This document shows positions 8,201 through 15,697 of a DNA stretch of 43,344 bases, piece by piece; position 1 is the first letter of the stretch; each line of letters starts with the position of its first letter. Below the pieces are notes generated by a model. The model was not told where the DNA came from and ran no database searches. It saw nothing but the letters and a program-made list of their open reading frames with translations. Source of the stretch: Saprospiraceae bacterium (GTDB lineage Bacteria > Bacteroidota > Bacteroidia > Chitinophagales > Saprospiraceae); the NCBI GenBank assembly GCA_029263015.1, contig JAJCYI010000030.1:1-43344 (forward strand), given 5' to 3'. The position numbers were made by a program, and so were the translations under genes.

Positions 8201-8313
8201 GGGTGTATTTCAAAATGTCGGTGGAAACGTAGTGCGGATTTCCCAATCCGCCCTGTTTACAGCCGGATTGGGAAATCCGGCCTACCTTCTTACCGACATT
8301 TTGAAATGCACCC
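8201..8313. mobile_element. 113-bp palindromic element, copy 1, with 8-bp target duplication
   Basis: The element runs GGGTGTATTTCAAAATGTCG to a mirrored end ...CGACATTTTGAAATGCACCC and is nearly palindromic throughout, with arms GGATTTCCCAATCC and GGATTGGGAAATCC around a CCTGTTTACAG centre. It is flanked by a perfect direct repeat TTTATTTG (8193-8200 and 8314-8321). A second full copy of identical length is at 37060-37172 and a truncated one at 33478-33561. It lies just upstream of the MFS gene and after the metallohydrolase gene end. No ORF is inside. Confidence 0.85.
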
Positions 8314-8365
8314 TTTATTTGCGAACAAGTCTAATCTGCTCAATTTATTTTATCACCGTTCCTTA

Positions 8366-9208
8366 TCACCTTTTGGGCAATAAAAAAGTACTTCCTTCCG
8401 CAGCGATCCCTACTTCGAAAGAATAGTTTTTCCCTTTAGTGCCCTGTTCCAAATAACTAATTAGTTGTTTATCGGAATGGGAAGGATCATGGTGGAAAAA
8501 CAGCATCTTTTTCACTTTGGTAAGTTCTGCAAATTTTAAGGCATCTTCAACCGAACTATGGCCCCATCCGACACGGGGCTGGTATTCTTCCTTGGTATAT
8601 TGAGCGTCGTGGAGCAGTAGGTCGGCGTTGTGAGCGAGGTCGTAGCCAGATGTCCATGCTGGTTCAAGGGGATAGTTGGATGATCCTAATACTGGCTCGT
8701 GATCGGGGATGTAGGTAAGGGCGGCATTGTCTTTTTCAATCCGGTAGCCTACTGTTGGGCCAGGGTGACAAACGTAAGCGGAATTTATTTTCAAGGATCC
8801 GATATTGAATTCGCTGTGGTTGATCTCGAAGAGATTGGGTTGGCAGGGCAGGTCTTGCAAGCGGATCGGGAAGAGTGGAGGTGAAAGATACCGCATGAGC
8901 CGGTGCTGTAAACTTTCCTTATTCGCAGTTGGGCCCCAGATATTCACTGTCATATTGGGGTTGTAGAGTGGGCGGAAAAACCCAAGCCCCATAATGTGAT
9001 CCATGTGAAGGTGCGTGAGCAGAATATCGACACGGGTGACAGATGGTGGGACGTCGTAACCCAGCCTGCGAATGCCCGATCCGGCATCCAAAATGACGAA
9101 GGCATCGTCAGTAGTTACTTGAATGCAAGAGGTGTCCCCTCCGAATTGGTTGTTCACGGGGCTGGGTGCAGGGATAGAACCTCGGGTGCCCCAAATCGTG
9201 ATTTTCAT
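8366..9208 (-). CDS. Metallo-beta-lactamase-fold hydrolase
   Basis: A 280-residue soluble protein starting MKITIWGTRGSIPAPSP, the start typical of RNase Z-like MBL-fold enzymes. It has the metal signature HLHMDH (about residues 86-91) with the ILLT strand before it, a later His in YVCHPGPTVGY (about 147), the metal-bridging Asp in LLLHDAQYT (about 201) and the C-terminal His region GHSSVEDALKFAEL / LFFHHDPSHSD. Di-zinc binding is expected; the substrate is not known (candidates are cyclic nucleotides or other phosphodiesters). A PAS protein lies upstream on the same strand, 374 bp away, so cotranscription is possible but unproven. Confidence 0.9.
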   Translation of the reverse strand: MKITIWGTRGSIPAPSPVNNQFGGDTSCIQVTTDDAFVILDAGSGIRRLGYDVPPSVTRVDILLTHLHMDHIMGLGFFRPLYNPNMTVNIWGPTANKESLQHRLMRYLSPPLFPIRLQDLPCQPNLFEINHSEFNIGSLKINSAYVCHPGPTVGYRIEKDNAALTYIPDHEPVLGSSNYPLEPAWTSGYDLAHNADLLLHDAQYTKEEYQPRVGWGHSSVEDALKFAELTKVKKMLFFHHDPSHSDKQLISYLEQGTKGKNYSFEVGIAAEGSTFLLPKR

Positions 9209-9550
9209 CAGTTTATTAACTTAAGTTGCGATGAACCCATATCTGAAAAGGAAATCGGTCTACCGGTTTATGGTTTATTGGTATAAAGGCGCTCCGAAAA
9301 CCAAAACACCTTAAACCAATAGACCCTTTAATCTTGATCTGTATTAATCAATACTTCGGTAACTTTTTGAGAATTCAAAATTTTTAAATCATAATCGACT
9401 GATATCCAAGCATTTGTGTTTTTAAATATAAATTCTTAAAATTTTGACAATCAATGACTTATGAAAAGTTACGGAAGTGTTGTTTATCGCAACTGGGGTT
9501 TATTAGTTATTGTTTTAGCGGTACAGATGCCTGACTGTCGGCAGACAGGG

Positions 9551-9582
9551 AACTTACCACGGTTATTTAATCATGGTAAGTT
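9551..9582 (-). terminator. Hairpin after the PAS gene
   Basis: CTTACCACG and CATGGTAAG form a nine-base stem with one mismatch around a T/A-rich loop, just past the PAS gene stop on the minus strand. The rest of 9209-9550 shows only a few short inverted repeats and no convincing gene; the small plus-strand frame there overlaps the PAS gene and looks spurious. Confidence 0.4.
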
Positions 9583-9978
9583 TCATAATTCTTTGGTTTT
9601 CCAAAAAAGGACAACTACTCCCAAAAACCGATCAGGGCGTCCAATGACTGGGTAAGTCGTTACAGATACTTTGTTTTTCTTCCCTTTCAAACTTTCGATC
9701 CAGAATTCACCGTGGGCAGGGTAGTGGTGGGTCAGCGTTTTTACGAGAGGGAGGTTTTGGCGTGATATGGGGATGCCATTTTTATCAACAGGCTTGAAGA
9801 AATTTGACCATTCTTCCACGGACATTTCTCCGGTTTCTTCGAAACGTTTCCCCAACAATTCTCCCGCAGGCTCATTGAAAAACAACATGTCCCCCTGCTC
9901 GTCAGTTAGGAAAACTGGGATGGATAGGCAATCTGCCAATTGCCGGCTGAGTATGATTTCGATGTGGTTGGCTGACAT
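9583..9978 (-). CDS. Stand-alone PAS domain protein
   Basis: The 131-residue protein is almost entirely one PAS fold: CLSIPVFLTDEQGDMLFFNE (PAS core strand and helix), GELLGKRFEETGEMSVEEW, and a C-terminal sheet ending FLGVVVLFWKTKEL. No output domain, signal peptide or membrane segment is present, so it would act by binding another protein or as a ligand sensor. It lies upstream of the MBL-fold gene, same strand. The region between it and the divergent protease gene (9979-10467) is A/T-rich with no gene; a small AGTACTTGAAAGTACT palindrome sits near 10213. Confidence 0.82.
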   Translation of the reverse strand: MSANHIEIILSRQLADCLSIPVFLTDEQGDMLFFNEPAGELLGKRFEETGEMSVEEWSNFFKPVDKNGIPISRQNLPLVKTLTHHYPAHGEFWIESLKGKKNKVSVTTYPVIGRPDRFLGVVVLFWKTKEL

Positions 9979-10467
9979 ACTTAAAAAGTAAAAGGCTAAA
10001 GTATAAAGTTAAAAGCTGTTTTACATTATTTTTTACTTTTTTACTGTTCCTTTTCGAGCACGGTCGTTCCTTAAGAACCCAGTCAGTAGCCAATCGGGTA
10101 ATCTTTGTTTTCTATATCTTCGTCTGAAATATTTAATTCTGAAATTGGAAATTGTTTAACCAATTGACTATCGAATGTACAAATTTTAAAACAACCACAG
10201 TAGTCAAAGGTCAAGTACTTGAAAGTACTTTGTCACTTTGAAATTTAATACCCGAGGAATACTCTTTTGTCATCCCGAATAGGAATCTGTCCTGGTAAAA
10301 ATTGCTGTAAGGTGGCACTTTTAACGAGGACGGATTTCTACGAAATGACAAATCATGGGTTTTGTTAGAAAATTATCTAAAGGAGTAGGTTATTTAATTC
10401 CTACTCCCTAAAGCGACAAAGTAGTATTAAGTACAGGATGGGCAAATTTTTAATTTATCAATTCCCC

Positions 10468-10475
10468 TATCTTTG
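10468..10475 (+). promoter_or_regulatory. Bacteroidota-type -7 promoter box for the protease gene
   Basis: TATCTTTG matches the Bacteroidota -7 consensus TAnnTTTG exactly and lies 37 bases before the ATG at 10512, leaving a leader of about 30 nt. An A/T-rich tract (AAATTTTTAATTT) lies upstream where the -33 element would be. The box overlaps the alternative TTG start at 10473, which argues for the ATG at 10512. Confidence 0.5.
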
Positions 10476-10511
10476 GACACTGTATTTTTACAAAGAACCA
10501 CCATATCCATT

Positions 10512-12569
10512 ATGTACCAATTCACATACGGAGGTAAAAAAGGCACTTCCTTCCAACTCGTTGAAGCCAAAGAACTTGTTGTAATCAGAACGAAAGAAGC
10601 ACTGGCCATTGAAGAAATCCCCATGTCTGGCCAGGCGAGAGAGCTGCTGCCCAGCCTGTTGCCAGTGGCAGCTTTCCCCGAAGCCAACGTCACCGTTTAT
10701 CGATGTGTGGCAATGGAAGAAAATTCGCCCGTTGCCATGCGGAATGCCATCTGCCGGACGCTCAATAATGAGGATGCGATCAAATTCGCAGGCCGGGTAC
10801 TCACCGATCCAAGGACTGGCTCTATTGTGGTTTACACAGGCAACCTGTACCTGCAATTTAAAGATGAAGTGAAAAAAAAGGATTGCAAGGCGGTCATGAA
10901 AAAGCACGGCCTTAAAATGAAAGAAGAACTGGGCATTACCCAAAATGCTTATTTCGTGGAAGGGCCGGAAGGTACTGGGTTGAAAGTTTTTGAATTGGGT
11001 GAAAAGCTGCTGTCCGAGCCAACGGTGGAATGCTGCCACCCCGAACTGGTGCGGGAGCGCAAGTACAAATTTGTTCACCCCATGCAATGGCACCTCAAAC
11101 CCACTGTCGTCAATGGCGTGTCCATCAACCAACATGTGGATGCAGAATCCGCCTGGGAAATTACCAAAGGAAAAGGCGTCACCATCGCGGTGCTGGACGA
11201 TGGGGTGGATGAGTCGCATGAAGAGTTTAAAGGCAAAATTGTCGCACCCCGTGACACTGTTCAGAATGTGGACGATGCCAACCCCAAACACGTCGCCGAC
11301 CGGCATGGCACGGCCTGCGCCGGAGTGGCCTGTGCAGGCGGCAAAAAGAAAGCCTGGGGAGTGGCGCCAGAAGCCAAGTTGCTGCCTATCCGATTGGGCA
11401 GCATCGGTTCCATCTCCGAGGCCAAAGCTTCCAAATGGGCTGCCGATAACGGCGCCGATGTCATCTCGTGCAGTTGGGGTCCGATGGGCGGCTCGTGGTG
11501 GAACCCCAACGACCCGCTGCATTTTTCGATGTCCAGAATACCCGATAGTGCCAAAGCTGCGATCGATTATGCGGTGGAAAAGGGAAGGGGAGGCAAAGGC
11601 TGCATTATAACCTGGGCTGCAGGCAACGGCAATGAAGATGTCAAATTCGATGAATATGCCAGTTATGAAAAAGTGATTGCGGTGTCGGCTTGCAACGATC
11701 AGGGAAAACGCAGTGTTTACAGCGATTTTGGTGATGCGGTTTGGTGCTGCTTTCCCAGCAACGATTTCAACGTGCCGTCCATGAACCACCCAAAACCGCT
11801 CACCCCTGGCATCTGGACGACTGATCGCTCTGGCAAGCGGGGCTACAATTCCGGTGGCTTCAACGCCGAGCACCTAGTTGGTGATGTGGACGGAAAATAC
11901 ACGGCTACTTTCGGGGGCACCTCTAGTTCCTGTCCTGGCGTGGCGGGCATAGCGGCGCTCATGCTTGCCGTTAATCCAGAATTGACTTGGGATCAGGTGA
12001 AGGAAGTCATGAAAAATTCTTGTGACCGAATAGATGAAACGTTTGGCAATTACGACTCCAGCGGCCACAGTCCTTTCTTTGGCTATGGCCGCCTGAATGC
12101 CCTCAAAGCGGTGCAAAATTCCGAGGCCGCTGGCCAACAGGTGGATGCGGATGCGGAGGTCAACTTTTTGGCAAATGGCCTGGGCCGTTTCAACAAAAGC
12201 GCCAACGTGAAATTGAAAAATGGGAAAAAGGCAAACCTCTCGTCAAAAGGGGAACGCTTGCTTGGCCTCCAGCTCAACATTGAACCGTTCCATCCAAGTC
12301 TAAGTATTTCTTATAAAATAATGGTGAAAAACAAAGGCGCATCATCGGGAAGTAATGGCTCGTTTGCTGGCACAAAAGACCGCCGCCGCTCCACCGTTGG
12401 CATTTCCATTAAACTGGTAGGCAATATGGCCTCCAATTGCAGCGTGGAATATGCCGTGAAAATTAAGGGCATAAGAAAATGGAAGAAGGCGAAGGACGGG
12501 AAATGGGCTGGGAGTAATAATGCAAAAAAGGGTTCAACGATTGTGGGGGTGATGGTGAAGGTTGTTTGA
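10512..12569 (+). CDS. Subtilisin-like (S8) serine peptidase with repeat C-terminus
   Basis: A 685-residue protein from the ATG at 10512; a longer frame from a TTG at 10473 is unlikely because a promoter box overlaps it. The N-terminal about 190 residues look like a prodomain. The S8 triad is complete: Asp 229 in TIAVLDDGVDESH, His 265 in DRHGTACAGVACAG, Ser 471 in GGTSSSCPGVAGIAALM, with the oxyanion Asn in WAAGNGNED. After residue 560 come two or three degenerate repeats of about 40 residues (SISYKIMVKNKG...GSFAGTKDRRRSTVGISIKL; CSVEYAVKIKGIRKW...GKWAGSNN...GSTIVGVMVKV) that resemble clostridial hydrophobic-W (ChW) modules. No classical signal peptide is visible, which is odd for a subtilase; export may be non-classical or the enzyme cytoplasmic. 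Confidence 0.92.
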   Translation: MYQFTYGGKKGTSFQLVEAKELVVIRTKEALAIEEIPMSGQARELLPSLLPVAAFPEANVTVYRCVAMEENSPVAMRNAICRTLNNEDAIKFAGRVLTDPRTGSIVVYTGNLYLQFKDEVKKKDCKAVMKKHGLKMKEELGITQNAYFVEGPEGTGLKVFELGEKLLSEPTVECCHPELVRERKYKFVHPMQWHLKPTVVNGVSINQHVDAESAWEITKGKGVTIAVLDDGVDESHEEFKGKIVAPRDTVQNVDDANPKHVADRHGTACAGVACAGGKKKAWGVAPEAKLLPIRLGSIGSISEAKASKWAADNGADVISCSWGPMGGSWWNPNDPLHFSMSRIPDSAKAAIDYAVEKGRGGKGCIITWAAGNGNEDVKFDEYASYEKVIAVSACNDQGKRSVYSDFGDAVWCCFPSNDFNVPSMNHPKPLTPGIWTTDRSGKRGYNSGGFNAEHLVGDVDGKYTATFGGTSSSCPGVAGIAALMLAVNPELTWDQVKEVMKNSCDRIDETFGNYDSSGHSPFFGYGRLNALKAVQNSEAAGQQVDADAEVNFLANGLGRFNKSANVKLKNGKKANLSSKGERLLGLQLNIEPFHPSLSISYKIMVKNKGASSGSNGSFAGTKDRRRSTVGISIKLVGNMASNCSVEYAVKIKGIRKWKKAKDGKWAGSNNAKKGSTIVGVMVKVV

Positions 12570-12581
12570 ATTATGAGTGTA

Positions 12582-12611
12582 TTGCAAGTTACGCTGTCGC
12601 TAAACTTGCAA
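12582..12611. repeat. Palindromic AAGTT/AACTT repeat, B1
   Basis: TTGCAAGTT (12582-12590) pairs with AACTTGCAA (12603-12611) around ACGCTGTCGCTA. It lies 12 bases after the protease stop and may also serve as a terminator. An identical-length copy is at 12798-12827. The core is the reverse complement of the hairpins at 12708 and 13781. Confidence 0.7.
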
Positions 12612-12671
12612 AAACGGGTATAATTTCTGAGTGATGATTTATTGGCACTGCATGAGAGTACTGGAAGTGGC

Positions 12672-12766
12672 CACAAATCTATATTCTAAGGTAAAAAACG
12701 AAAGTTATTTTAAGTTTAGCGGAGCATAACTTAAAAAGAAAACAGCATGGGGTTTGCAACCACAAG
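12672..12766. repeat. About 95-bp direct repeat A1, with internal hairpin
   Basis: Starts CACAAAT, contains the hairpin TTTTAAGTTTAGCG...AACTTAAAA (12708-12736) and ends GGTTTGCAACCACAAG. A second copy at 13746-13839 agrees at roughly three quarters of positions and in the same orientation. The two flank the OGG-fold gene. No ORF is inside. Confidence 0.7.
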
Positions 12767-12797
12767 ATCCTGTAGGGCTAAGCGTAGTGGGAGCGTA

Positions 12798-12827
12798 TTG
12801 CAAGTTACGCTATTACTGAACTTGCAA
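12798..12827. repeat. Palindromic AAGTT/AACTT repeat, B2
   Basis: TTGCAAGTT and AACTTGCAA again, with a centre ACGCTATTACTG. It ends 24 bases before the ATG of the OGG-fold gene, so it would fall in that gene's leader. The preceding bases GTATTGCAAGTTACGCT also match the B1 copy. Confidence 0.7.
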
Positions 12828-12851
12828 CAATAGGTGAATCGCTATAAATCA

Positions 12852-13523
12852 ATGCTGTATGAACATTGGTCAAAATTAAAAGAAAACATGAAAATAGCTG
12901 AATTTCAAAGTTTCATCATAGAGTTTCCATATAAAAACCAATCGGTTGATATAAAAAGCGACAAATGGATAGTTGAGAGTCAACAAAATTTTATTGATGA
13001 TATTTTCGAAAATAAAAAATTAATCACCCTTAATAGAAGTGATTTGATTAATTCAAGATCGAATATAAAAGAATTTATTTTAAAAACTTTAATGTGGGGT
13101 TATCCGACTAAAGGTAGAGGACGCAATATTGAAAATTTACTTGAGAAAAGAAATTTAGAGCAATTAATAGAAATCCTTAATGGTTACAAAGAAAATGAAA
13201 TTACCATTGACCGATTGAAAAAAGACATAAGATCTGTTTCTGGATTAGGATTGTCAACTATTACAAAATTTACTCATTTTTTGGACACAACTATTGATGG
13301 AAATAAAGCCGTAATTTTGGATAAGCGAATCATAGAAACAATTAATGTTGGTCGATTTGATGAATTTAAAAATTTAAAAGGAATAAAATACGATAATGCT
13401 GCTAAATATTATTTTGAGTATTTAGAAATAATAAATAAATTATCTGAATTAATAAAAGCCGAACCAGATCAGATAGAAATGTTTTTATTTATTTTTGGCA
13501 GATCACTATCAAAAGTTAATTGA
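12852..13523 (+). CDS. OGG-fold (8-oxoguanine glycosylase-like) protein
   Basis: A 223-residue soluble protein from the ATG at 12852 (a GTG at 12834 is in frame but overlaps the end of the leader repeats). It has MWGYPTKGRGRNIE, a helix-hairpin-helix-like VSGLGLSTITKFTHFL, DGNKAVILDKRIIETI and a C-terminal PDQIEMFLFIFG. This order fits the family annotated as 8-oxoguanine DNA glycosylase OGG-fold proteins, found mostly in accessory DNA; I judge this from memory. The Asp of ILDKR could be the glycosylase catalytic Asp, but there is no obvious catalytic Lys at the usual HhH position. The gene is much richer in A/T than its neighbours and flanked by repeats, both signs of transfer. A MITE has inserted exactly at its stop codon. 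Confidence 0.65.
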   Translation: MLYEHWSKLKENMKIAEFQSFIIEFPYKNQSVDIKSDKWIVESQQNFIDDIFENKKLITLNRSDLINSRSNIKEFILKTLMWGYPTKGRGRNIENLLEKRNLEQLIEILNGYKENEITIDRLKKDIRSVSGLGLSTITKFTHFLDTTIDGNKAVILDKRIIETINVGRFDEFKNLKGIKYDNAAKYYFEYLEIINKLSELIKAEPDQIEMFLFIFGRSLSKVN

Positions 13524-13525
13524 TA

Positions 13526-13710
13526 GGCGTTGTTGCATGAATATTTATGCAGATAATCAGAATTTTATAAATTAAGATAATAATTAATTGTCTATTTTAA
13601 AGACTTTAGAACAGTTGTCACAATGTTTTATATTGGTTATTTATTATCTATTTTTGCAATATAAAATTTTGTATTTCTACTGAATTCATATTTTTTTATG
13701 CAACAACACC
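13526..13710. mobile_element. 185-bp MITE with perfect 9-bp target duplication
   Basis: Left end GGCGTTGTTGCATGAA (13526-13541) and right end TTATGCAACAACACC (13696-13710) are inverted copies. The flanks are identical nonamers TAATTGATA (13517-13525 and 13711-13719). The left duplication contains the TGA stop of the OGG-fold gene, so the insertion keeps that protein intact. The interior is very A/T-rich and has no ORF. It shares ends but little interior with the MITE at 1395. Confidence 0.9.
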
Positions 13711-13745
13711 TAATTGATAAGTAAATTATGATATGACTCATCTGT

Positions 13746-13839
13746 CACAAATACGTATTTCAAGATAAAAACGAAAATTATTTTAAGTTTAGCGAAGCGT
13801 AACTTAAAAAACACCAACATGCGGTTTGCAAACACCAAG
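13746..13839. repeat. About 95-bp direct repeat A2
   Basis: Second copy of the repeat at 12672: CACAAAT start, hairpin TTTTAAGTTTAGCG...AACTTAAAA at 13781-13809, end GGTTTGCAAACACCAAG. It precedes the ATP-grasp gene by 44 bases. Together with A1 it brackets the OGG-fold gene and the MITE. Confidence 0.7.
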
Positions 13840-13882
13840 CTCGGCATAGTTAGTATGATTCGCATTAATAATAAATAAAAAC

Positions 13883-14959
13883 ATGATAATCATAATAAGC
13901 AGCAAAGGGCATTGGCGTAATGGGTGGCTCACTAATTCCAAACGATTACAAATTGCAATTGATATTTTAGAAAAAGCAGGTGTTCGGGTTCAGTCGGTTG
14001 AAGTTGAAAATATTGAGCAATTAGATAAAGTATTGGACAATGTCTCAGAGGATGCCTTGATTTGGAGCAATGCCTACTATGTTAATGATGGTGGAGATAA
14101 AATCATATGGCTAAATAATTATATCCAGAAAAGAAACCTCCCTCTTTTGGGTTCTAATGCTCAAACGCTGCGTAACCTTTTACAAAAAGATGTTTGCCAA
14201 TCTATTTTAAATGAGGCGAATATTCCAATTCCAAGGTTTACGGTTATTGCTACAGCGCAAGGAGAAGCAGCAGAAAAAATCATTGCTCAAAGTGGAATAG
14301 GTTTCCCAATGGTGCTAAAACCTACTGCCGAATCAGGTAGCGTAGGGATTGCGATGGCAATCAGCCTTGAAAAAGCTACTCAAATAGCAAAAAAAATATT
14401 GATAGATTTTCCGTATAGCAACGTAATTATAGAACAATTTTTACCTAGCGATGATATTACTTGCGGCTTCCTGCAATTTGGTGATGAAATTCTACTTCTG
14501 CCGACTTCTTATATAGTGCAAAGTGTTCCAGGTAAATACAATATTTTAGATCGGAGTAACCGCCTTCAAAAATGGGATGATAAAGACAAAATGCAGCTTC
14601 CCATAAGGGATGAGATCATTTTGACGCAACTTAGGAACCATATTCCGAATATTGCATCCGCATTAAATATTAGAGATATTACGCGTATAGATGGGCGATT
14701 GGATAAAAATGGTACACTTCTTTTTTTTGATGTCAATGGTTTGCCTGCGTTGGATTTTCCTGATAGCGTAATGAATAAGCAGTGTTTTACTTGTTTTCCA
14801 GATTATTCTCAGGAGGAGGTGTATAAAGGCTTGATATATACCATTGTGGCAAATGCATTAATGCGTTATGGAATGGAAGTACCGTTAATTATGCAAGCAC
14901 AGAATTTATTTACAATGGAAAGTGAAATCGCTATTAAATTGTTCTTGGACCGTTACTAA
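13883..14959 (+). CDS. ATP-grasp enzyme (D-Ala-D-Ala ligase/RimK-like)
   Basis: The 358-residue protein has an ATP-grasp layout: an N-terminal pre-domain, LLQKDVCQSILNEANIPIPRF (about 94-114), the ATP-binding FPMVLKPTAESGSVGIAMAI (about 142-161) with Lys and a Gly/Ser-rich loop, the hinge region SNVIIEQFLPSDDITCGFL (about 181-199), and the metal-binding strand LLFFDVNGLPALDFP (about 276-290) where a usual E-x-N motif is D-V-N. That substitution (Asp for Glu) is conservative. The substrate is unknown; it could ligate amino acids or peptides. The gene is A/T-rich like its OGG-fold neighbour, and with it probably belongs to an acquired patch. Confidence 0.85.
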   Translation: MIIIISSKGHWRNGWLTNSKRLQIAIDILEKAGVRVQSVEVENIEQLDKVLDNVSEDALIWSNAYYVNDGGDKIIWLNNYIQKRNLPLLGSNAQTLRNLLQKDVCQSILNEANIPIPRFTVIATAQGEAAEKIIAQSGIGFPMVLKPTAESGSVGIAMAISLEKATQIAKKILIDFPYSNVIIEQFLPSDDITCGFLQFGDEILLLPTSYIVQSVPGKYNILDRSNRLQKWDDKDKMQLPIRDEIILTQLRNHIPNIASALNIRDITRIDGRLDKNGTLLFFDVNGLPALDFPDSVMNKQCFTCFPDYSQEEVYKGLIYTIVANALMRYGMEVPLIMQAQNLFTMESEIAIKLFLDRY

Positions 14960-15087
14960 ATTTCCAGAGAGAATTCCACTGATCCGGTTGATTGATTGAT
15001 TGATTGAATTAACAGAACATTCCCCCGAATTCTAAAAGAAACTCAACGATCTAACACATAACCTGACATACTCAATTTTCTATAACT

Positions 15088-15378
15088 ATGGCTGATATAA
15101 GAGAATCCAATTTTTGGCAAAGCCTCATAAAAAAAATCGCAAAGATTCTTTTGAAGAATGTTGGCGTCAGGACGAATCCTCCAACGCACAACCAACATGT
15201 CGTCCCTCACGCGGAAGGCTGGGCAATAAAAGGAGAGGGAAATGAAAGATATACCGCTATTTATAAATACCAGGACGATGCAATCGAGCGGGCCAAGGAC
15301 ATCGCCCAGAATTATGGTTCAGATGTTATCATCCACCGGAAAGATGGCACGATCCGGGATCGGATTGGTTATGGATAG
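15088..15378 (+). CDS. DUF2188 protein
   Basis: A 96-residue protein whose C-terminal half (HNQHVVPHAEGWAIKGEGNE ... RAKDIAQNYGSDVIIHRKDG) is the DUF2188 pattern H-V-V-P...GW.V...A...A...A.......V.IH..DG. The first about 35 residues form a basic helix. The function of DUF2188 is unknown. A GATT-rich microsatellite (TTGATTGATTGATTGA) lies about 90 bases upstream. The next 319 bases to 15697 contain no gene or strong signal. Confidence 0.85.
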   Translation: MADIRESNFWQSLIKKIAKILLKNVGVRTNPPTHNQHVVPHAEGWAIKGEGNERYTAIYKYQDDAIERAKDIAQNYGSDVIIHRKDGTIRDRIGYG

Positions 15379-15697
15379 ATAGTACATTTTCTTTTTCAGT
15401 TATACCATTTGAAGACAAAGATGGTCAGTTCTATAAGTCGGTATTTCTGAATCAGCGCTGACAATTTGAACCACACATCCTCCCTAATTTTTCACTTCAG
15501 CAGGACAAATAGAAAAAAATGATAATTTTAAAAGGCTTGACTGTCAAAATGTTTTAAGTTTGCTGCTGATTTATGATTGCTGAACTTAGTTTAGGTAATG
15601 GCTGTAACAAATATCAATCAGCAATCATCAATTTCTCTCCCGTTTCATTGGTACAAGAAAGAGACATTCACGCATAATATAGGGCAAATCAATCACC

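Noticed and set aside
10488-11873. 461-residue minus-strand frame
   Set aside because: Antisense shadow of the subtilase, whose complete catalytic triad proves the plus strand is coding.
12582-13839. Integron attC sites
   Set aside because: The palindromic cores have GTT...AAC-like boxes, but they miss the RYYYAAC/GTTRRRY consensus at one or more positions and no integrase gene is present.
14985-15008. TTGA tandem repeat as a phase-variation switch
   Set aside because: It is outside any gene, about 80-100 bases upstream of the DUF2188 start, and only about four units long.
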